From Streptomyces zaomyceticus (GTDB lineage: Bacteria; Actinomycetota; Actinomycetes; Streptomycetales; Streptomycetaceae), in assembly GCF_014656215.1 (NCBI RefSeq), contig NZ_BNBZ01000004.1, positions 186,001 through 250,000 on the forward strand: a stretch of 64,000 nucleotides of DNA, given 5' to 3'. The first letter of the stretch is position 1; each line of letters begins with the position of its first letter. The position numbers were made by a program, and so were the translations under genes. The notes beneath the pieces were generated by a model. It saw nothing but the letters and a program-made list of their open reading frames with translations. It had not been told where the DNA came from and made no database searches. Shown here one piece after another: positions 15,562-24,149 of this stretch.

Positions 15562-16119
15562 TCACTCCCGCGTCGTGAGGTCATCGGTGCTCCGCAGGAC
15601 GAATCCGAGATCGTGGCACTCGCGCAGCAGCCGCAGCGCCGCGTCGAGCAGTGTGTCCAGGGTCGCGGCGAAGCCGTCGGCCGACAGATGGGCGGCCAGC
15701 GGCAGGGCGAGGACGGCCGACAACAGCGGCGTCTCGCTGCGCTCGTCCCCGAGGATCGCGGTGGGCGTCACCTCGCGGGAGTTCCAGGCGGTCGCGGCCG
15801 CCGCGGTCGGCGCGAGCCGGTCCGGGGAGACCAGGGTCCCGTCGGTGACGGCCACCACGAGCGAACCGGCCGCGCGGCTGACGTCCACGGTGAGCCGGGG
15901 GCCGGTGGGGCCGCCCACCGTGGTCTCCAGGTACAGGGCGCCGTCCTCGCGGGCGACGGGTTCGCCGCGCCGCCGCGCCCAGTCCCGTACCAGCGACTCC
16001 CAGCCGTTCCGCAGTTCGACGACACGCTCGGCGTGCTCGATCCGCTGGGCCGACTGGGCCGACTGGGCGGACGGGATGTGTGCGGTGGGCGCGAGGGGCT
16101 CAGTGGGCTCAGTGGGCAT
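15562..16119 (-). CDS. YbjN-like (secretion-chaperone fold) domain protein
   Basis: This 185-residue protein has an Ala/Gln-rich N-terminus of about 28 residues. The following region resembles actinobacterial YbjN/T3SS-chaperone-fold domains: W near residue 36, VSRAAGSLVVAVTDG, a W-N-S-R-E-VTPTAIL step, LLSAVLALPLAAHLSADGFAATLDTLLDAALRLLREC. These small domains usually act as adaptors. The assignment rests on pattern recognition only. It overlaps the stop of the upstream kinase by 11 nt. Confidence 0.6.
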   Translation of the reverse strand: MPTEPTEPLAPTAHIPSAQSAQSAQRIEHAERVVELRNGWESLVRDWARRRGEPVAREDGALYLETTVGGPTGPRLTVDVSRAAGSLVVAVTDGTLVSPDRLAPTAAAATAWNSREVTPTAILGDERSETPLLSAVLALPLAAHLSADGFAATLDTLLDAALRLLRECHDLGFVLRSTDDLTTRE

Positions 16120-17128
16120 CGTGCAGAACCGCCTTCCGGACCAGGGAACGAGTCAGCCCCGCATCGAGGAGCCGGGCGGCGAACGGGCGTAACGCACACG
16201 GGTCACCGGCTCCCGACGCCGCCGGCACATGGCAGCGGTGCGGGGGAGCGGCGACCGGCACCGTGGGCTGGCGGGGCCGGCGGGGCCGGCGGGGCTGCTC
16301 GGCGGCGGAGGCACCGGACGCGGACGCGCTCCCGAGCCGGGCGCCGAGCGCCGCCAGGAGCTGGGAGGGCAGGGGCCGGTCGGTGGGAGCGGTGGCCAGA
16401 CACGCGGTGATCAGTTCGGCGAGCGGCGCCGGTACACCGCCGAGCCGGGGCGACCTGCCCCGGAGGATGCGTACGCTCGCGGGCTGCCCGGTGCCGAACG
16501 GCGGCCGGCCGGTCGCCGCGTAGGCGAGGACGGCGCCGAGCGCGAAGATGTCGACGGCGGGGGACGGTTCGCGCCCCAGGAGCTGTTCGGGCGCCATGTA
16601 GCCGTGGGTACCGAGCGCGGTGCCGGGGAGGGTGAGCCCCTTCGTCCCCGCGGCCGTGCGGGCGATCCCGAAGTCGATGAGACGGGGCTCGCCGCCCTCC
16701 AGGATGATGTTGCTCGGCTTGACGTCACGGTGGATCACCCCGCGCGCGTGCACCTCGGCGAGCGCCTCCGCGAGCATGGCGCCGAGCTCCGCCACCTGTC
16801 GCCCGGGCAGGGGGCCCGACGTGACCACCCGGACGTCCAGGGTGGGTCCCGCGAGGTAGCGGGTGGCGAGCCAGAGGGGCGGGGTCAGCGTCTCCGCGGA
16901 GTAGACCGGGACGGTGTAGGGGCTGTGGACGTCGCGCAGGGCGTTCACCTCGCGGGCGAACCGCTCCCTGATCTCGTGGATTCCGGCGAGCTCCCCGCGG
17001 ATCACCTTGACCGCGACCTGCTGCCCGGCGCGTGTCCGGCAGAGGTAGACCTTGCCCATCCCGCCGTTGCCGAGGACACGCACCACGTCGAAGGGACCGA
17101 TCCGGTCCACACCGTCGTACGAGTTCAT
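16109..17128 (-). CDS. Cytoplasmic Ser/Thr protein kinase (Hanks type)
   Basis: This 339-residue protein has a complete kinase domain from about 11 to 265. It contains the glycine loop LGNGGMGKVYL, VAVKVI (ATP Lys), VIHRDVKPSN (catalytic loop), LIDFGIAR (DFG) and GYMAPEQ (APE). The C-terminal 75 residues are Ala/Arg/Pro-rich with no membrane helix or PASTA domain, so it is soluble. It heads the operon that also encodes a PP2C phosphatase and a second kinase. The ATG at 17128 is preceded by GAGGG; the longer upstream frame runs through low-complexity antisense-like sequence and is rejected. Confidence 0.9.
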   Translation of the reverse strand: MNSYDGVDRIGPFDVVRVLGNGGMGKVYLCRTRAGQQVAVKVIRGELAGIHEIRERFAREVNALRDVHSPYTVPVYSAETLTPPLWLATRYLAGPTLDVRVVTSGPLPGRQVAELGAMLAEALAEVHARGVIHRDVKPSNIILEGGEPRLIDFGIARTAAGTKGLTLPGTALGTHGYMAPEQLLGREPSPAVDIFALGAVLAYAATGRPPFGTGQPASVRILRGRSPRLGGVPAPLAELITACLATAPTDRPLPSQLLAALGARLGSASASGASAAEQPRRPRRPRQPTVPVAAPPHRCHVPAASGAGDPCALRPFAARLLDAGLTRSLVRKAVLHDAH

Positions 17129-17264
17129 GCTTCCCTCCCCCGAGGTCCCCCCGACAACGTAGTGGACGCACGCGGTCCCGGTGGCGGTTTCGTCGCGAAG
17201 AGTGTTCGTCCGGGTACGCCGGGGGCCGCGACGTCCGTACGCGGAGCGCCGCGTCCGCCGTACG

Positions 17265-17303
17265 CCGAAGGCCGCGTTCCCGGGGAGGGAACGCGGCCTT
17301 CGG
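17265..17303 (-). terminator. Terminator of conservon cvn2
   Basis: A perfect 17-bp stem (CCGAAGGCCGCGTTCCC with GGGAACGCGGCCTTCGG) and a five-base loop lie 20 nt beyond the cvnD2 stop. This is one of the strongest hairpins in the window. Confidence 0.9.
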
Positions 17304-17322
17304 TACGCAACGCCGGGGACAG

Positions 17323-17904
17323 CTACCGCAGTCGGGCCATGAGGGCGTGCTCGACGAGCGTGATGAGGGCGCTCTTGGCGTCGGCGCGGTGGCGGGCGTC
17401 GGTGGTGATGATGGGGGTGTCGGGGCCGATCTGCAGGGCCTCGCGTACTTCTTCGGGCTGGTACGGCTGGCTTCCGTCGAAGCCGTTGAGGGCGATGACG
17501 AAGGGGAGGCCGCTGTTCTCGAAGTAGTCGACGGCGGGGAAGCAGTCGGCGAGACGGCGGGTGTCGACGAGGACCACGGCGCCGATGGCGCCGCGGACGA
17601 GGTCGTCCCACATGAACCAGAAGCGGTCCTGGCCCGGCGTACCGAACAGGTACAGGATCAGGTCCTGGTCCAGGGTGATGCGGCCGAAGTCCATGGCGAC
17701 GGTCGTCGTCGTCTTGTCGCCGGTGTGCGTGAGGTCGTCGATGCCCGCGGAGGCGGAGGTCATGACGGCTTCGGTACGCAGCGGGTTGATCTCAGAGACG
17801 GCGCCGACGAACGTGGTCTTGCCCACGCCGAAGCCACCCGCCACCACGATCTTCGCGCTGGTGGTTGAACGGGCCGCGCCGCCGCTAGAGCTTGCGAAGT
17901 CCAC
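17323..17904 (-). CDS. cvnD2: Conservon small GTPase-like protein CvnD2
   Basis: This 193-residue protein has G1 GGFGVGKTTFVGA (about 24-36), G3 LFGTPGQDRFWFMW, and the G4 equivalent FVIALNGFDG, as in the MglA/CvnD branch of Ras-like GTPases. Conservon D proteins are membrane-associated signalling GTPases working with the CvnA sensor kinase. The start is GTG and overlaps cvnC2 by 20 nt. It differs from the D protein of the neighbouring conservon at only about three residues (SSSGG/SSDGG, GDKTT/GGKTT, last residue R/K). Confidence 0.93.
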   Translation of the reverse strand: MDFASSSGGAARSTTSAKIVVAGGFGVGKTTFVGAVSEINPLRTEAVMTSASAGIDDLTHTGDKTTTTVAMDFGRITLDQDLILYLFGTPGQDRFWFMWDDLVRGAIGAVVLVDTRRLADCFPAVDYFENSGLPFVIALNGFDGSQPYQPEEVREALQIGPDTPIITTDARHRADAKSALITLVEHALMARLR

Positions 17905-18466
17905 TGAGCACCCTTTCGAGCAGTGTCACGTCTGGCTGACCGCCGGCGGCTTCGTCGCCGCCCGGCTGGTGGATGGCGACAAGTCCGGCCTCGGCCAGGT
18001 CGGCGACGAGGATTCGGGCGACGCCGAGGGGAATGGAGAGAAGGGCCGAGATCTCCGCGACCGACTTGATCTCGAAGCACAGCCGGCAGATCCGCTGGTG
18101 CTCGGGCAACTGACCCTGCAGTCGCGCGGGGTCGGCCGTAGTGCTGACCAGTGCCTCGATGGCGAGCTGGTAGCGCGGCCGGGTCCGGCCGCCGGTCATG
18201 GCGTACGGACGCACCAGCGGATTGTGCCCGCCGGAGCTGCTGGAGCCGGCGGCGGACTGGGCGCGCGAGGTGCCGTGCCCGCCCGCGGACGGGGCCTGAG
18301 GCTGCCGATACGGCTGCGAAGCACCGTGTCTGCTCGGGGTGGAGGGAAAGTTGTACCGGTTCTGCGCGGGGTCGCCCAGCGGCGCCTGGTGCGCGTCATA
18401 ACCGTGATAAGGGCTTGCGCCCGGTGGTGTACCCACGTCTCCTCCTCCGACTGCCTCGCGGTCCAT
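17885..18466 (-). CDS. cvnC2: Conservon DUF742 protein CvnC2
   Basis: This 193-residue protein has a 75-residue Gly/Pro/Gln-rich N-terminal extension, then the DUF742 domain: LVRPYAMTGGRTRPRYQLAIEALVST, HQRICRLC, SVAEISALLSIPLGVARILVADLAEAGLV. The last part resembles a winged-helix DNA-binding or protein-interaction domain. The ATG is preceded by AAGGGA. It sits 62 nt after cvnB2 and overlaps cvnD2. The paralogue in cvn1 lacks most of the N-terminal extension (134 residues). Confidence 0.93.
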   Translation of the reverse strand: MDREAVGGGDVGTPPGASPYHGYDAHQAPLGDPAQNRYNFPSTPSRHGASQPYRQPQAPSAGGHGTSRAQSAAGSSSSGGHNPLVRPYAMTGGRTRPRYQLAIEALVSTTADPARLQGQLPEHQRICRLCFEIKSVAEISALLSIPLGVARILVADLAEAGLVAIHQPGGDEAAGGQPDVTLLERVLSGLRKL

Positions 18467-18528
18467 GTCCCTTGGAACCGCGCCACCGCACCTTACGGGG
18501 CGGTGGCGCGAAACGCACTGTCTGTCTG

Positions 18529-18948
18529 TTAGTTGAGAAGACTTCCCTGAAGCTCCGCCCGGAGGTCAGGAGTCAGTACGGTGCCCGCGCGGTCCACGAG
18601 AAGTGCCATCTCGTAGCCCACGAGACCGATGTCGGCCTCGGGGTGCGCGAGCACGGCCAGCGAGGAGCCGTCGGAGACCGACATGATGAAGAGGAAGCCG
18701 CGCTCCATCTCCACCACGGTCTGATTGACCGCACCACCCTCGAAGATCCGGGACGCGCCCGCGGTCAGCGAGGTCAGTCCGGAGGCGACGGCCGCCAGCT
18801 GGTCGGCGCGGTCGCGAGGGAATCCCTCGGACATCGCCAGCAGGAGTCCGTCGGCGGAGACCACCACCGTGTGCGACACCCCAGGGGTGTTGTCCACGAA
18901 GTTGGTGATCAACCAGTTCAGATTCTGCGCCGCCTGGCTCATGCTCAC
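18529..18948 (-). CDS. cvnB2: Conservon roadblock/LC7 protein CvnB2
   Basis: This 139-residue roadblock/LC7-fold protein (LNWLITNFVDNTPGVSHTVVVSADGLLLA, then VEMERGFLFIMSVSDGSSLAVLA) is expected to act as a partner or regulator of the CvnD GTPase. The GTG at 18948 follows the cvnA2 stop by one nucleotide, with AGGAG 7 nt upstream, so translation is coupled to cvnA2. Its first ~106 bp are identical to the cvn1 copy. Confidence 0.93.
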   Translation of the reverse strand: MSMSQAAQNLNWLITNFVDNTPGVSHTVVVSADGLLLAMSEGFPRDRADQLAAVASGLTSLTAGASRIFEGGAVNQTVVEMERGFLFIMSVSDGSSLAVLAHPEADIGLVGYEMALLVDRAGTVLTPDLRAELQGSLLN

Positions 18949-18949
18949 A

Positions 18950-21900
18950 CTAACGCTCCTGGTTGTAGGTACTGCCCGGGCCGAGGCCCGATCCGTTCGT
19001 GTCCGTTCCCGCGCTGCGCCCCTGCTGGACGCCCCGGCGCAGGTTGCTCAACCTGCCCCGTACGTCCTCGGGTGCGCGGGAGACCTGGGGGCCGCCCTGC
19101 GGGGTCTGCTCAGCCGTGCCCTCGACCAGGTTGGCCTTCGGGACCCGGCGGGGGAGACCGGACGAGGTGACTCCGCCCGCCTTCGGGTCCTTGAGCTTGC
19201 CGGCCCGCTGCCAGCGCTCGTCGTTGGTCGAGCGCCATTCGTCGGGACCGTCGGCTTCGTTCTGCTGCTGCTCCTGCGCCGGCTGCGCGGGCTTCGCCTG
19301 CTGCGGTGCCTGCTGCTGCGGCGCCTGCTGGTTCGGCGGGGCGACGCTGCCGCGGCGCGGCAGACCGGCGTCGGTCAGCGCGTGACCGGCGTCCGGGGCG
19401 GCACTCGGGGTCGGACCCGGACGGTCGAAGCCTACGCGGTCGGCGGCCTGTTCGGGAGCGCCCGGAGCAGATTCCGATTCAGCTCCGTACTGCTGCTGGT
19501 AGCCGCCCTGGTACGCGCTCTGATCCTGCCACTCGCCCTGGTGGGACTGGGGATCGAACGTGTTGCCGTACTGCTGGTGTTCGACTTCCGGGGTCTCGTA
19601 CGAAGCTTCCGCATAGCCCTGCTGGGGGTACGCCTCGTAGCCCTGCTGCGGGTACGCGTAACCGTCCTGCTGCTGCGGGTAGCCGGCCCCGTACTCCTGG
19701 CCGTATCCCTGCGCCTGCTGGGGCTGCTGGGGCTGCTGCTGTCCGTACTCCTGAGCCGGTGCGTACTGCTCCGCCGGGTACTCCTGGGCCTGCTGCTGCC
19801 CGTACTCCTGAGCCGGGGCGTACTCCTGGCCCTGGCCCTGCGGGTCGTACTCCTGGCCCTGCCCGTACTCCTCCGACTGCTCCGCCTCGTCGCGGAAGAG
19901 CGGCCGGTCGCCGGTCGTCTGGGCCTCCAGGGCGGCACGCCGCCCGTCGCGCTTCAGCGAGCGGTCGACCGGGTCGAGCGGACGCTCCTCCTCGGCCGGC
20001 TGCTCGTAGCGCGAGTCGTCGAAGCCGAGGTCGGCGGCGGTCAGCATGGGCTGCTGCTGCGGCGGTGCGCTCTCGAAGGCGCTCTGCTGTTGCTGCTGCT
20101 GCGGAATGATCTGGGAGACCGTGAAGTCGTCCTGGAGCGGCTGCTCGCCGCCACCACCGTGCGTGATCGCGTCCGGCAGCATGACCAGGGAGGTCGTGCC
20201 GGCCTGCTCGCCCGAGGGGCGCAGCTGGACCCGGATGCCGTGGCGGTCGGCGAGCCGGCCGACCACGAACAGGCCCATGCGCTGCGAGACGGCGGCGTCC
20301 ACGGTCGGCGGGTTCGCCAGCTTGTGGTTGATGTCCGCGAAGTCCTCGGCGGTGAGGCCGATGCCCTTGTCGTGGATCTCGACCATCACGCGGCCGTCGG
20401 GGAGACGGGTCGCGGTGACACGGACCTTGGTCTGCGGGGAGGAGAACGTGGTGGCGTTCTCCAGGAGCTCGGCGAGCAGGTGTACGAGGTCGGTCACGGC
20501 CTGGCCGTGGATCTCGGCCTCCGGGACGCCAGCGAGCTCGATGCGCTCGTACTGCTCCACCTCGGAGGAGGCGGCGCGCATGACGTCGACCAGCGGGACC
20601 GGCTGGTCCCAGCGGCGGCCGGGCTCCTCGCCGGCGAGGACCAGGAGGTTCTCGCCGTTGCGGCGCATACGGGTCGCCAGGTGGTCCAGACGGAAGAGGT
20701 TCTCCAGCTGGTCCGGGTCGGCCTCGTTGTTCTCCAGGTCGGTGATGAGGGTCAGCTGGCCCTCGATCAGCGACTGGTTGCGGCGCGAGAGGTTGGTGAA
20801 GATCGCGTTGACGTTGCCCCGGAGCATGGCCTGCTCGGCGGCGAGCCGGACGGCCTCGCGGTGGACCTGGTCGAAGGCGCGGGCGACCTCGCCGATCTCG
20901 TCCTGCGTGTCGATCGGGATCGGCTGGACGCGGGTGTCGACACGGCCCGGCTCGGTACGGGACAGCTGGTCGACCAGCATGGGCAGGCGCTGCTCGGCGA
21001 TGCCGAAGGCGGCGGTGCGCAGCTGCTGCATCGAGCGGCTCATCTGGCGGGCCATCACCCCGGCGAGGATGAAGGCGGCGAGCAGGGCGATGACGACGAT
21101 GCCGCCGATGACCCAGGCGTCCGTCTTGGCCTCGTCCGAGATCTTCGCGGCCTCGGCCACGGCCTTGTCGACGAGCGCCTTCTCGACCTGGGAGTAGCCG
21201 TCGAACTTGGCGGTGGCCACGGCCATCCAGGTCTCGGCGGTGACGCCCTTGGACTTGAGCGCCGCGAGCGCCTCGGGGTTCTTGGCGGTGCCGATCGCGG
21301 AGGCGGAGCCGGAGTAGACGGAGCCGTCCTTGCCCTTGGGCAGCTCGACGCCGGCGGCCTGCATCTGCTTGGCGCCCTCGGTGGCCTTGCCGGCCATGAC
21401 CTTCTTCAGCAGTTCGACGTCCTCTGGCATACCACCGGAGGCGAACTCGCCGAGGGCGATCTGCTCCAGGTAGTTGTACGAGTTGAACGCCACGGACTGC
21501 TGGGCGAAGACGGCCTCGGTGCGGCTGGGCCGGACGAGGAGCTGGGTGCCGATGGAGCGCTGGAGGGACTCGGCGCCCTTGGCCAGCTGGACGGCGTAGA
21601 CGCTACGGCCGTAGGCGGTGACGTTGCCGGTGCCGAGGCCGAGCTCGTTGGAGAACTCGGTGAGGTAGTGCTGGACGCCGGTGTACCCGAGCTGGGTGTT
21701 CACCGGGTCGAGGGAGCGCGTGTACGCGGCCTTGCGGAGCGCGTCGAGCTTCGGCTCCTCGTCCCGGAAGAGACGGAGACGACGCTCGAGACCCTGGCCC
21801 GAGGGCAGGTTCTTGGCGGCCTCGTCGAACTTGATCCGGGCGGCGTCGGTCGCGGCGTACGCCCGCGTGACCTCGTCGCTCTTGCGGTCCTCGGCGGTCT

Positions 21901-22264
21901 TGGCCGCGAGCAGGGGGCCCGCGGTGAGGTCGCGCTCGTTGAGGAGGGCGGTGCTGTACTCCGAGGCGGCGCGCACGATGAGCGCCGTCTTCTCGGCGTC
22001 CTGCGCCTCCTGCCAGGTGTCGATCGCGCCCTTCACCTGGAAGCCGCCCATGACGAGGCCGACCAGCACGGGTATGAGGAGGATCGCGTTCAGACGGGTG
22101 GGCACCCGCCAGTTGCGGGGCGACAGCTTGCTGGAGCTTCCCTTGCTCGCCGCCGGCGCCACGGGCGGCGTGACGGGCACGTCCGCGGGTGACACGACTG
22201 TGCGCGACGGCGGCGTGAAGTTGCCCCGCGTCTCCTGCTCCGCGGAGCGTTCCTTGCTTCGCAC
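18950..22264 (-). CDS. cvnA2: Conservon sensor histidine-kinase-like protein CvnA2
   Basis: This 1104-residue protein has a membrane helix at 58-77 and a periplasmic nitrate/nitrite-sensing-like helical domain to about 380. A second helix spans 384-406, followed by a HAMP linker. The dimerisation/H-box-like segment is FRLDHLATRMRRNGENLLVLAGEEPGRRW. A full HATPase_c domain follows (N box LLAELLENATTFSSP near 600, G box EIHDKGIGL near 631). The C-terminal 400 residues are disordered and rich in Gln, Tyr, Pro and Glu (YAPAQEYGQQQ repeats). It heads the four-gene conservon. The start is GTG with AGAGG 11 nt upstream. Confidence 0.93.
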   Translation of the reverse strand: MRSKERSAEQETRGNFTPPSRTVVSPADVPVTPPVAPAASKGSSSKLSPRNWRVPTRLNAILLIPVLVGLVMGGFQVKGAIDTWQEAQDAEKTALIVRAASEYSTALLNERDLTAGPLLAAKTAEDRKSDEVTRAYAATDAARIKFDEAAKNLPSGQGLERRLRLFRDEEPKLDALRKAAYTRSLDPVNTQLGYTGVQHYLTEFSNELGLGTGNVTAYGRSVYAVQLAKGAESLQRSIGTQLLVRPSRTEAVFAQQSVAFNSYNYLEQIALGEFASGGMPEDVELLKKVMAGKATEGAKQMQAAGVELPKGKDGSVYSGSASAIGTAKNPEALAALKSKGVTAETWMAVATAKFDGYSQVEKALVDKAVAEAAKISDEAKTDAWVIGGIVVIALLAAFILAGVMARQMSRSMQQLRTAAFGIAEQRLPMLVDQLSRTEPGRVDTRVQPIPIDTQDEIGEVARAFDQVHREAVRLAAEQAMLRGNVNAIFTNLSRRNQSLIEGQLTLITDLENNEADPDQLENLFRLDHLATRMRRNGENLLVLAGEEPGRRWDQPVPLVDVMRAASSEVEQYERIELAGVPEAEIHGQAVTDLVHLLAELLENATTFSSPQTKVRVTATRLPDGRVMVEIHDKGIGLTAEDFADINHKLANPPTVDAAVSQRMGLFVVGRLADRHGIRVQLRPSGEQAGTTSLVMLPDAITHGGGGEQPLQDDFTVSQIIPQQQQQQSAFESAPPQQQPMLTAADLGFDDSRYEQPAEEERPLDPVDRSLKRDGRRAALEAQTTGDRPLFRDEAEQSEEYGQGQEYDPQGQGQEYAPAQEYGQQQAQEYPAEQYAPAQEYGQQQPQQPQQAQGYGQEYGAGYPQQQDGYAYPQQGYEAYPQQGYAEASYETPEVEHQQYGNTFDPQSHQGEWQDQSAYQGGYQQQYGAESESAPGAPEQAADRVGFDRPGPTPSAAPDAGHALTDAGLPRRGSVAPPNQQAPQQQAPQQAKPAQPAQEQQQNEADGPDEWRSTNDERWQRAGKLKDPKAGGVTSSGLPRRVPKANLVEGTAEQTPQGGPQVSRAPEDVRGRLSNLRRGVQQGRSAGTDTNGSGLGPGSTYNQER

Positions 22265-22360
22265 TCGACCAACAACCTCTCGGCGTCGGCACCTACGTTG
22301 TGCCGGTGTTTCGTTCAGGGCCGTACTACTCGGGAGTTCATGAATTGCAGCACGTGAAGG

Positions 22361-22385
22361 GTGTCCCTTCCAAACAGTGGGACAC
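22361..22385 (-). promoter_or_regulatory. Inverted repeat upstream of cvn2
   Basis: GTGTCCC (22361-22367) and GGGACAC (22379-22385) are perfect inverted 7-mers about 100 bp upstream of cvnA2 in the 22265-22603 gap. It could be an operator. The rest of that gap holds two terminators for cvn1 and no gene. Confidence 0.4.
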
Positions 22386-22432
22386 GACCTCTTTCAGTGG
22401 TCCAGGCCTCGCATAAAACGGGCATAAAGAGC

Positions 22433-22456
22433 GAGCCCCGCCAAATGGCGGGGCTC
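22433..22456 (-). terminator. Second terminator downstream of cvn1
   Basis: A perfect 10-bp stem (GAGCCCCGCC/GGCGGGGCTC) with an AAAT loop, about 150 nt after the cvnD1 stop, shields the cvn2 promoter from read-through. Confidence 0.8.
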
Positions 22457-22535
22457 ATGTGAGCGCAGTGACACCGATCGGATGCATCGGGTGTCCGAGG
22501 CGCCCCAATTCTCTGTCGAAACGTTATGAACGCAC

Positions 22536-22566
22536 GGGCGGCCGTGTCGAACGACACAGACCGCCC
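22536..22566 (-). terminator. First terminator downstream of cvn1
   Basis: GGGCGG pairs with CCGCCC and the inner CGTGTCG with GACACAG through one bulge. It lies 38 nt past the cvnD1 stop. Confidence 0.6.
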
Positions 22567-22603
22567 CTGGCAACGGCATATGACAAGCGCCCTGGCGTTC
22601 CGG

Positions 22604-23185
22604 CTACTTCAGCCGGGCCATCAGCGCGTGCTCGACGAGCGTGATGAGGGCGCTCTTGGCGTCGGCGCGGTGGCGGGCGTCGGTGGTGATGATGGGGGTG
22701 TCGGGGCCGATCTGCAGGGCCTCCCGCACTTCCTCCGGCTGGTACGGCTGGCTTCCGTCGAAGCCGTTGAGGGCGATGACGAAGGGGAGGCCGCTGTTCT
22801 CGAAATAGTCGACGGCGGGGAAACAGTCGGCGAGACGGCGGGTGTCGACCAGCACGACGGCACCGATGGCGCCGCGGACGAGGTCGTCCCACATGAACCA
22901 GAAGCGGTCCTGGCCCGGCGTACCGAACAGGTACAGGATCAGGTCCTGGTCCAGCGTGATGCGGCCGAAGTCCATGGCCACGGTCGTCGTCGTCTTGCCA
23001 CCGGTGTGCGTGAGGTCGTCGATCCCCGCCGAGGCGGAGGTCATCACGGCCTCTGTGCGCAGCGGGTTGATCTCGGAGACGGCGCCGACGAACGTGGTCT
23101 TGCCCACGCCGAAGCCACCCGCCACCACGATCTTCGCGCTGGTGGTCGAACGAGCCGCACCACCGTCAGAGCTTGCGAAGTCCAC
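22604..23185 (-). CDS. cvnD1: Conservon small GTPase-like protein CvnD1
   Basis: This 193-residue protein has the same G1 (GGFGVGKTTFVGA), G3 (FGTPGQDRFW) and NGFDG motifs as the D protein of cvn2 and is about 98% identical to it. It starts at GTG 23185, overlapping cvnC1 by 20 nt exactly as in cvn2. Synonymous positions are identical over tracts of about 100 bp, which is stronger conservation than protein selection alone would demand. Confidence 0.93.
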   Translation of the reverse strand: MDFASSDGGAARSTTSAKIVVAGGFGVGKTTFVGAVSEINPLRTEAVMTSASAGIDDLTHTGGKTTTTVAMDFGRITLDQDLILYLFGTPGQDRFWFMWDDLVRGAIGAVVLVDTRRLADCFPAVDYFENSGLPFVIALNGFDGSQPYQPEEVREALQIGPDTPIITTDARHRADAKSALITLVEHALMARLK

Positions 23186-23570
23186 TGAGCACCCTTTCGA
23201 GCAGAGTCACGTCCGGCGTGCCGCCGGTCTCTCCATTGCCCGGCTGGTGGATCGCCACCATGCCGGCCTCCGCCAGGTCGGCGACGAGGATCCGGGCGAC
23301 ACCGAGCGGCATCGACAGCAGCGCCGACACCTCGGCAACCGACTTGACCTCGCGGCACAGGTGGCAGATCCGCTGGTGCTCCGGGAGGAGCGTGGCGAGG
23401 TGCGCCGGGTCGGCCGTGGTGCTGACCAGCGCCTCGATGGCGAGCTGGTAGCGCGGCCGGGTCCGGCCGCCGGTCATCGCGTACGGACGCACCAGCGGCT
23501 GGTCGCCCTCGTGTCCGTACTCGTCGACTGAATTGCCGTACGGATCGTGAGAGGCGGGGGGCGGGGTCAT
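23166..23570 (-). CDS. cvnC1: Conservon DUF742 protein CvnC1
   Basis: This 134-residue DUF742 protein has LVRPYAMTGGRTRPRYQLAIEALVST and SVAEVSALLSMPLGVARILVADLAEAGMV, with a short N-terminal tail only. The ATG is preceded by GGAGGA. A gap of 156 nt separates it from cvnB1. It shares role and overlap arrangement with its cvn2 counterpart. Confidence 0.93.
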   Translation of the reverse strand: MTPPPASHDPYGNSVDEYGHEGDQPLVRPYAMTGGRTRPRYQLAIEALVSTTADPAHLATLLPEHQRICHLCREVKSVAEVSALLSMPLGVARILVADLAEAGMVAIHQPGNGETGGTPDVTLLERVLSGLRKL

Positions 23571-23726
23571 GAATCCTCCGGGCGTGACGGCAAACCTTCT
23601 GCCGTCTGATGGGGCCGGTGGGGGGCCGGGTGGGGCGGCCGGACGGATAACAGTGCCAGGGCGGTACGGAGGGGCGTACCGCCCTGTCGATCGGTCGTAC
23701 GTGGGGTTGTCCGGAAGGTGATCCGG

Positions 23727-24149
23727 CTAGTGCAGCAGGCTGCCCTGGAGCTCCGCGCGGAGATCCGGGGTGAGGACGCTGCCGGCCCGGTCGACCAGCA
23801 GCGCCATCTCGTAGCCCACGAGGCCGATGTCGCACTCGGGGTGGGCGAGCACGGCCAGCGAGGAGCCGTCGGAGACCTGCATGAGGAAGAGGAAGCCGCG
23901 CTCCATCTCCACCACGGTCTGCGCGACGGGGCCCCCCTCGAAGATCCGGGACGCACCCGCGGTCAGCGAGGTCAGTCCGGACGCGACCGCCGCCAGCTGG
24001 TCGGCACGGTCGCGGGGGAATCCTTCGGACATGGCCAGCAGGAGTCCGTCGGCGGAGACCACCACCGTGTGCGACACCCCAGGGGTGTTGTCCACGAAGT
24101 TGGTGATCAACCAGTTCAGATTCTGCGCCGCCTGGCTCATCGCGTTCAA
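23727..24149 (-). CDS. cvnB1: Conservon roadblock/LC7 protein CvnB1
   Basis: This 140-residue roadblock/LC7 protein is nearly identical to CvnB2 in its first 80 residues. The best-placed start is TTG 24149, immediately after the cvnA1 TAG and 6 nt from AGGAG; the ATG at 24140 is the alternative (137 residues). Coupled translation with cvnA1 is likely. Confidence 0.92.
   Translation of the reverse strand: MNAMSQAAQNLNWLITNFVDNTPGVSHTVVVSADGLLLAMSEGFPRDRADQLAAVASGLTSLTAGASRIFEGGPVAQTVVEMERGFLFLMQVSDGSSLAVLAHPECDIGLVGYEMALLVDRAGSVLTPDLRAELQGSLLH

Noticed and set aside
18725..22192. A 1155-codon plus-strand open frame across cvnA2 and cvnB2
   Set aside because: It is the shadow of cvnA2/cvnB2; it spans a gene boundary and has no recognisable domain or ribosome site.
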